Program-made: the position numbers and the translations under genes
Shown here: in pieces, positions 60,601 to 64,000 of the stretch
Layout of the letters: each line of letters opens with the position of its first letter
How positions within the stretch are numbered: position 1 is the stretch's first letter
Assembly (NCBI GenBank): GCA_001970955.1
Contig: MPUH01000025.1
Location: forward strand, 62,001-126,000
Direction of reading: 5' to 3'
Length of the DNA stretch: 64,000 nt
Source: Stentor coeruleus
Taxonomy: Eukaryota > Ciliophora > Heterotrichea > Heterotrichida > Stentoridae
The notes under the pieces: generated by a model
Databases searched by the model: none
What the model saw: the letters and a program-made list of their open reading frames with translations, nothing else
Told to the model about the DNA's origin: nothing

Positions 60601-63600
60601 GATTTTTTTTAGAAAAATAATAGGTGTATTCAAAACCTTCCTTTTCTTTAGGAGTAGTTTTGTATATTTCATTTATTTTAGACTCTTCTAAAATATCAAA
60701 GTTTTTAGACCCAAAAAAACCAGCGTATAGGCTATTATCCATTATCCAGCTAGGGACTTTTCTAACAGGTCTCCAATTTATGAAAAAAACTCCATCAAGT
60801 TTGATCTGAATTGGAATTCTCTCATTGTCTACCATATATTCATTGGTAAAAAAGTGCCTATCATTATCAAATATCCACCTTTCATTTATAATTCTAATAT
60901 CATACCTAGGACATACATAGTCACTCAAAAACTTATCTGAAATAGTATTTATAAGGATGAACAAAAAATTTGATACTTTTTCTATCGTATTTTCAGTTAT
61001 AATATTTAAGTTGGACCGAAATTGTTTGATTTCTTTAGTTCCACTATTAAAAAAATTTGAGTATTCTGATACTTTAGAAATAAATTCAAGCCAAATTGTG
61101 GCATCATTACTATCTTTTAATATGCGGGATAAGTGTTTTTTCTCAGCCCAGTATGTTAGGACACCAGCACAACAAATTTCAAACAATTTTTCAGTCATGT
61201 CTTTAACTTCTTCATTTTTTTCTTCATTTTCATAGTGATGAATGTATTCTTCAACAATCCCCTTCCATCTCAAACATACATTTCTACATTTTATTATAAA
61301 ATTCGCATATTGATTTATAAGAAAGTAATTTGGTGCCATTACCATTAATCTAGCTCCAATACAAATAATAGATATTATTATTCGATGATCATCCCATTTG
61401 TTTTGAAATACTTCCAAATAGTCATTAAGTGTTATAAGCATTTGTTCATTGTATTTTATATCCTCACACTCAGTATGAAAATAAGGATAAATAAAATCAT
61501 TATTTATTGCTGCATCATCTCGAATAATAACACCTAATTGCCAAAGTGCTTGTATAAGTAAATTATGATTAGATATTTTAGAAAAATTGAGCCCTCGAGT
61601 TTCTAAAGCGTCTAGTAAGTTTAGCATTTGCAAATTCCCTCCTACTCTAAAAGACCCAAATTTTATGTATTCAGAATAGCCAATTTTATTATAACAACTT
61701 TTCAAGTTAGAAATCACTTCATTTTCTTTATGTTCTGTTGAAGTTAAAGCAGATTGAAAATCAGCATATTCATTATAAGTATCAAATGAGCAATGTATTT
61801 TATAATTGTGATAGCAATGCTTATATTGAATTTTTATTCTATTGCTTAATTGAATCAAAACAGTTGTAGGCCTACAAGGTTTAAAAACATCCTCCAGTGT
61901 AAGTTCTTTATTAACTTTAATTTTAAAATTGGATGAATTCATACCAAGATCTCTTGAGCATCCATATGTTGTGTATTTTTGATGTTTTAATGCATATTCT
62001 TTCAAAGGGTTATGATCAAGCCAAATCCGTTTATTTTCATTTTCATTTTGTAAATTAACAGCATCAACATTTTCAATAACTTCAGTTAAAAACAAATGAA
62101 TAATATCACGAAGTTTTGAAAGGGTAAAAGGCATTCCTAACTCAAAATAAATGATTCTTCTATGGAAATTGCAATAGCATTTTGTAGAAATTCCACTTGG
62201 ATTTAATATATAGTTTTTATTCTTAAAGCAATAATAGCATGAAGTAAGTGGCCATACATGAACAGTAACTTTTATATTTTCAGCCTCATGGATTTTTTTA
62301 CATTTTCCACATGAGTCTGAGTGAACCATAACAATTTCTTGATAAGCCTTATATTGATGAGGATCATTTTCTAATACATGAATATGATTTTTAATTTTAT
62401 AGCACTTTATGCAATTTTCAGAATGCAATTGTTTGTAAACTATTGTTTCAATAAATTTGCAATCCATAGCGCTTATTTCACCCATTAATAACATATATCT
62501 TTTATAATTTGCCATGTATTCATTAGCTATATCATCTAATTGATCTGTTGCAGTTTTGTATATCAAATCTTTCTGATATCTCATATCTTGATTTTCAGCG
62601 TATTCTATATAATATTTGTAAAAAATGGCTGGAAATGATTTACTTGGGTCTTGAGGCTCATCTATAATTGATAGGTCTCTTGCCTGAGTATTTCTTTTTT
62701 CTATATATTCTTTTAGCTTAGAAGCATAATTTATATAGGATTTAGAAGGTAGAAGTAGGTATTGGAAAAATTCTGTTCCGACACCTATTTTATGATTTAA
62801 AAGTTTTGGGAATTCTAAGCAAGCTACTTGATCTAGTAAACATAATAATCCAAGAGATGTTAAAAGCCGTCTGGATGCCCCAAGAGGATTTTGCTTATAA
62901 TACCCCTTAGCCAGTAATAAATAATTTTCCATAATTTTAAGATAGGTTTCTGCTCTATTTCTGGTAGAATTAATAAAAGATTTTTTTATTTTTTTCTCTA
63001 TATCATGAATTAAATATCTTTGAGCTGGTCTATCAAGCAATAATACATTATTTAGCCTGTTATCAATAAGATCTTCTAAGGTGTAATTTTTAAAACCCCC
63101 ATATTCAATTTTTTCTTGATTATTATCTATGGATTTTATGGGTTCATAATTTTTTAATATTTTAGAATCAAAATCAATTTCAAAAGTTTTATCATCAAGA
63201 TTTAGTAATTCATATTCTATAGGTGAATTATTTTTCCTTGAATTTTCGCAAATTAGCTTTAACTCATTATTCATCTCATCTCTAACTTTCCAAATAGCAG
63301 AATTTGCTTTTATCTTTACATCATTAAGAAGTTCATTAAAAAAAGGCTCTTCAGGAAGTACGCTAAGTTTATAAATTCTTTTGGCCAATTTTTGAATTAA
63401 TTGAATTTTAAGTTTTGATTTTAAAAGTTTCGAATTTTTGCATAGTTCAATGAGAATATAGCATATAAAAGACTTATAAAAAAATTTCGCATGAGCTTCT
63501 TTGTCCATATTCTGTAAGAGGAAACTTATTATAACTTTAACACATGTCCATATTGGAGATCTTCTAAGGCTTTGTCCTTCTTTATGCATAAAAAAGTCCC

Positions 63601-64000
63601 TGATTTTCTTGCACACTGGCATGAGTTCGTTTTCATTAGTGCAATCAGCGCTAAGAATTGAAACAATCCATTCTCGAATACAATTTTTAGAATCTGCATC
63701 ACAATCAAATACTTTAAATTCATTGTTAAACAAAAAGACAAGAAGTTCTACAAATGGTTTTGAAGTAAGCATATTAGTATCATGAATGTAATATGAAGCC
63801 ATTGGAAAAACAAAATTATCATCATAGTTTTTTGCTTTAAACTCATTTACATGAATCGGGGCACCAAATGATGAAATGATAGCGTTAGGATTTTCTTTTC
63901 TATTGAGGCACTTTATGATGATACACTCATTTTGATGTCTAAAATATAGTGGAAGGCTACTTCCTTTACGCAATGTTTTCAAAGCTATATGAATTTTGTC
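54656..64000 (-). CDS. Giant DUF3638/DUF3645 helicase-like protein (5' end beyond window)
   Basis: The frame is open from the right edge (64000) to a stop at 54656-54658, at least 3,114 residues. The codon at 63982 is TTG, not ATG, and the frame continues DKIHIA upstream of it, so the true start lies outside. Counting from 63982: a Cys-rich segment with three C-x2-C pairs lies at about 520-590; the nucleotide-binding part begins near 2040 with QLNMGEGKTAVIIPMIAATL (Walker A GEGKT) and the DESDE box is near 2190. YLDDSHTRGTDLKIPLG (about 2640) and KLMQSCMRMRMLGHGHSV (about 2670) match the family's motifs V- and VI-like signatures. This architecture is known from fungi, plants and oomycetes, where the function is largely undefined, often annotated as a P-loop or ubiquitin-hydrolase-like protein. 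No intron is seen in 9.3 kb. Confidence 0.9.
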   Translation of the reverse strand, partial: DKIHIALKTLRKGSSLPLYFRHQNECIIIKCLNRKENPNAIISSFGAPIHVNEFKAKNYDDNFVFPMASYYIHDTNMLTSKPFVELLVFLFNNEFKVFDCDADSKNCIREWIVSILSADCTNENELMPVCKKIRDFFMHKEGQSLRRSPIWTCVKVIISFLLQNMDKEAHAKFFYKSFICYILIELCKNSKLLKSKLKIQLIQKLAKRIYKLSVLPEEPFFNELLNDVKIKANSAIWKVRDEMNNELKLICENSRKNNSPIEYELLNLDDKTFEIDFDSKILKNYEPIKSIDNNQEKIEYGGFKNYTLEDLIDNRLNNVLLLDRPAQRYLIHDIEKKIKKSFINSTRNRAETYLKIMENYLLLAKGYYKQNPLGASRRLLTSLGLLCLLDQVACLEFPKLLNHKIGVGTEFFQYLLLPSKSYINYASKLKEYIEKRNTQARDLSIIDEPQDPSKSFPAIFYKYYIEYAENQDMRYQKDLIYKTATDQLDDIANEYMANYKRYMLLMGEISAMDCKFIETIVYKQLHSENCIKCYKIKNHIHVLENDPHQYKAYQEIVMVHSDSCGKCKKIHEAENIKVTVHVWPLTSCYYCFKNKNYILNPSGISTKCYCNFHRRIIYFELGMPFTLSKLRDIIHLFLTEVIENVDAVNLQNENENKRIWLDHNPLKEYALKHQKYTTYGCSRDLGMNSSNFKIKVNKELTLEDVFKPCRPTTVLIQLSNRIKIQYKHCYHNYKIHCSFDTYNEYADFQSALTSTEHKENEVISNLKSCYNKIGYSEYIKFGSFRVGGNLQMLNLLDALETRGLNFSKISNHNLLIQALWQLGVIIRDDAAINNDFIYPYFHTECEDIKYNEQMLITLNDYLEVFQNKWDDHRIIISIICIGARLMVMAPNYFLINQYANFIIKCRNVCLRWKGIVEEYIHHYENEEKNEEVKDMTEKLFEICCAGVLTYWAEKKHLSRILKDSNDATIWLEFISKVSEYSNFFNSGTKEIKQFRSNLNIITENTIEKVSNFLFILINTISDKFLSDYVCPRYDIRIINERWIFDNDRHFFTNEYMVDNERIPIQIKLDGVFFINWRPVRKVPSWIMDNSLYAGFFGSKNFDILEESKINEIYKTTPKEKEGFEYTYYFSKKNQINNEDNCESILIEQKIRSLINGNIQKYSLVPHTKFELALSDHLVSNYSFWFNNQENIIILRKRTYQEYMEDKRPFYKINTRTKKVEDLLKNRFLISMNSRVFFEFYEKIFFFMDLNKNIHMYSDTNNKNTILIELLRYNLNFTVNLSERIIKSYEFSNMFVPESQQINTLLYVNQGLILQENSFDPIIKSKRKIIIPHGMLEISKNALFHTTQIIIDNLRDPEYFVYNIDDKLKILRAEESIAAWAYLAWLHATSSYVLEDPFLKQTGSSRALEILQSGNCWTSKPLCKESLITLNKIKEISPIRKFEECGNVYLQEVTWPEYHPSFLCLDLYAIIVQSIINDSYKLNFLYNLPYEKAYSYNTTHLELLSKEYHRYKTPGHTLKGHFKDIIFKKGFSRTPNDIREVVVQDNLVKIREIIVGASTPRNINLKNFLLSGENLIGVKKDGFSSSRFEDWNLLAHDLTNNFLTLYNYAVSDDTDPNLFKILLSFFVYKGVSYNYIALLQFIREFRSDFTEFQQPDADEYENFEEHEYNEQEIDSILNNNYSLSYQVYEVMNLNRMMQGNNRSRRAMDQIRNRLTIEYTEARSKVMTEGLNKIRNAWMSRDFRLNFLKNPVIFKEECWSEINAKLELWAKNSILINFIDNVSCKFSTISTTNNLRDAQIPTVNNLRQIVVLLNNNKITLPISSMDLDGQETNIFETGKIDEDNDSLYLMDLIQLKPSRNEQVEFPIKFIQTTMITKSLLEDLKESWDLYNREDQFMLKEMSVSELYEKLKERREYIYTKMKDIKRQLYNVLTPEENKEVYKCLENARLWQSKRPNKILGKLIKTDGTKKFSNSIVKLIGALAVVWVYEQQINRCLFYALKFDSYKNQLLRELLSVPHINFSPSKYPEWLILEIEMDLTIRPVQVTVAENMINPLNSKNSITQLNMGEGKTAVIIPMIAATLGKSKTLVRIIVLRSLFNTNYNSLSLKMGGILNYRIYSFPANRDIKYNNESLKNLKQSYIECTKYKGIVLALPEHLLSFQLKSIELCIKSDEDQEMSKDTIKISEEIIKYNSRDIMDESDEILNAKHQLVYSMGKQSLACGGNLRWDLIQTILMSARKFYSQIAEEFGSDSIFYQESNDMIRYPQFRFINAKSYMRLCELICKDILSGNFSELDFPKLNPEKREVIKEYILENTITSETKSEVEDIIDDKSLILVKFLRGLFTYDIFLNVMNKRWRVEYGRNFNNKGIYQAVPYRAKDVPAEKAQYEHIDVLIFLTQLNYYYEGLNDEELNKVFDFIRKSSTGQYEYKKWVEFIERYNEIDSNIKELENINFSDKSRLINDIYPHFKYHQLVINCWLSNFVYPKETQQFECKLSKSSWDLCDKIQGTVTGFSGTNETKILLPLNIEYQGITELLSTNGLLLSNLLLPENNNYKCFNKKITCKQIIKIISTFTYIKLFLDTGALMIELNNESIAQYWLSCRPDVEAAVFFKDNNLVVLNNKGQISAFELSTYRNSLEKCIIYLDDSHTRGTDLKIPLGTIGAVTLGKGVTKDKLMQSCMRMRMLGHGHSVSFFASSEVDASIKSMKELSNDSNENICVKDILKWTIRNSSIFVRDSFSYWTSQAVSFYYRSEIKKTFNDNILYRVYGENFKEYEEDDILSKYSENRAKATISSITMKKAKLLNNKLSELSINSSIFKENVEKLIKIIKEKIENYNINTTLFETEHECEYELEIELEQEQEKIVTDLRQLNPCDHEVDENVKLFIETGEFNNNMGRFKKLSLIYENFFDTKYIQIPSWTSQVYATRDFIRTVTSSIRGEYFVKPIRWLALSKTSENPIVLILSSYETSLYKNLFGPKTDLFMLIPRVRKNQLRIFTSGSSHIPYNIIEQISIMAGSQYFNTMNEQNTFLQFVGYCPMPRNSLQDLYFRRGEIEPSGFVLKEYREKVFEGISEEDKCLFVRDPGQFILDIARIRAFGHKNKFSHLFEILFNGNKIELD

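Noticed and set aside
63980-63982. Start of the giant DUF3638 protein at 63982
   Set aside because: The codon is TTG and the frame stays open to the window edge, so the start lies outside the window.
1-64000. CRISPR arrays, rRNA genes, LTR elements or virus-like elements
   Set aside because: No regularly spaced repeats, rRNA motifs, terminal repeats, or reverse transcriptase, integrase or capsid domains were seen.

Overview
The window looks like macronuclear DNA of a heterotrich ciliate, most likely Stentor or a close relative. Five things point there: roughly 30% GC by eye; tightly packed intron-poor genes on both strands; exactly 15-nt introns (six supported, all GTAA...AG with an A at position 10); the standard genetic code, with TAA, TAG and TGA all used as stops and Trp written TGG throughout long ORFs; and ciliary genes (epsilon-tubulin, a SHIPPO/STPGR protein). 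The species is an inference; no marker gene is present.

Layout. 0-16 kb: a B-box/WD40 protein, a probably domesticated IS1595/Merlin-type transposase, an STPGR protein, a TPR/IQ protein, a MYND protein, and a 1,962-residue type I membrane protein with a repeated ectodomain and EGF-like repeats. 16.4-23 kb: a gene-poor stretch with two decayed host genes (a DHHC palmitoyltransferase and a sterol-desaturase-type hydroxylase), one large unknown protein with an HEAAH motif, and about 2.8 kb with no convincing gene. 23-29.5 kb: an SNF1/AMPK-like kinase whose start codon is split by an intron, an EF-hand/coiled-coil protein, a small unknown and epsilon-tubulin. 29.5-40 kb: a BEACH/WD40 protein, an F-box/WD40 protein, tRNA-Ile(AAT), a coiled-coil protein and a TBC-TLDc protein. 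40-46.5 kb: an unknown protein, a SET-domain methyltransferase with a hydrophobic N-terminus, three tandem Rab GTPases (two diverged) and a theta-like GST. 47-64 kb: a TRIP12/UFD4-type HECT ligase, two coiled-coil/low-complexity proteins, and a giant DUF3638/DUF3645 helicase-like protein whose 5' end runs off the right edge.

No gene cluster acting as one pathway is evident. Loose themes are membrane traffic (three Rabs, TBC-TLDc, BEACH), ubiquitin (F-box/WD40, HECT), cilia (epsilon-tubulin, STPGR, TPR/IQ) and signalling (SNF1 kinase, EF-hand). No CRISPR array, rRNA, LTR element or virus-like element was seen. Five single-N joins are each flanked by exact direct duplications and are best read as unmerged assembly overlaps.
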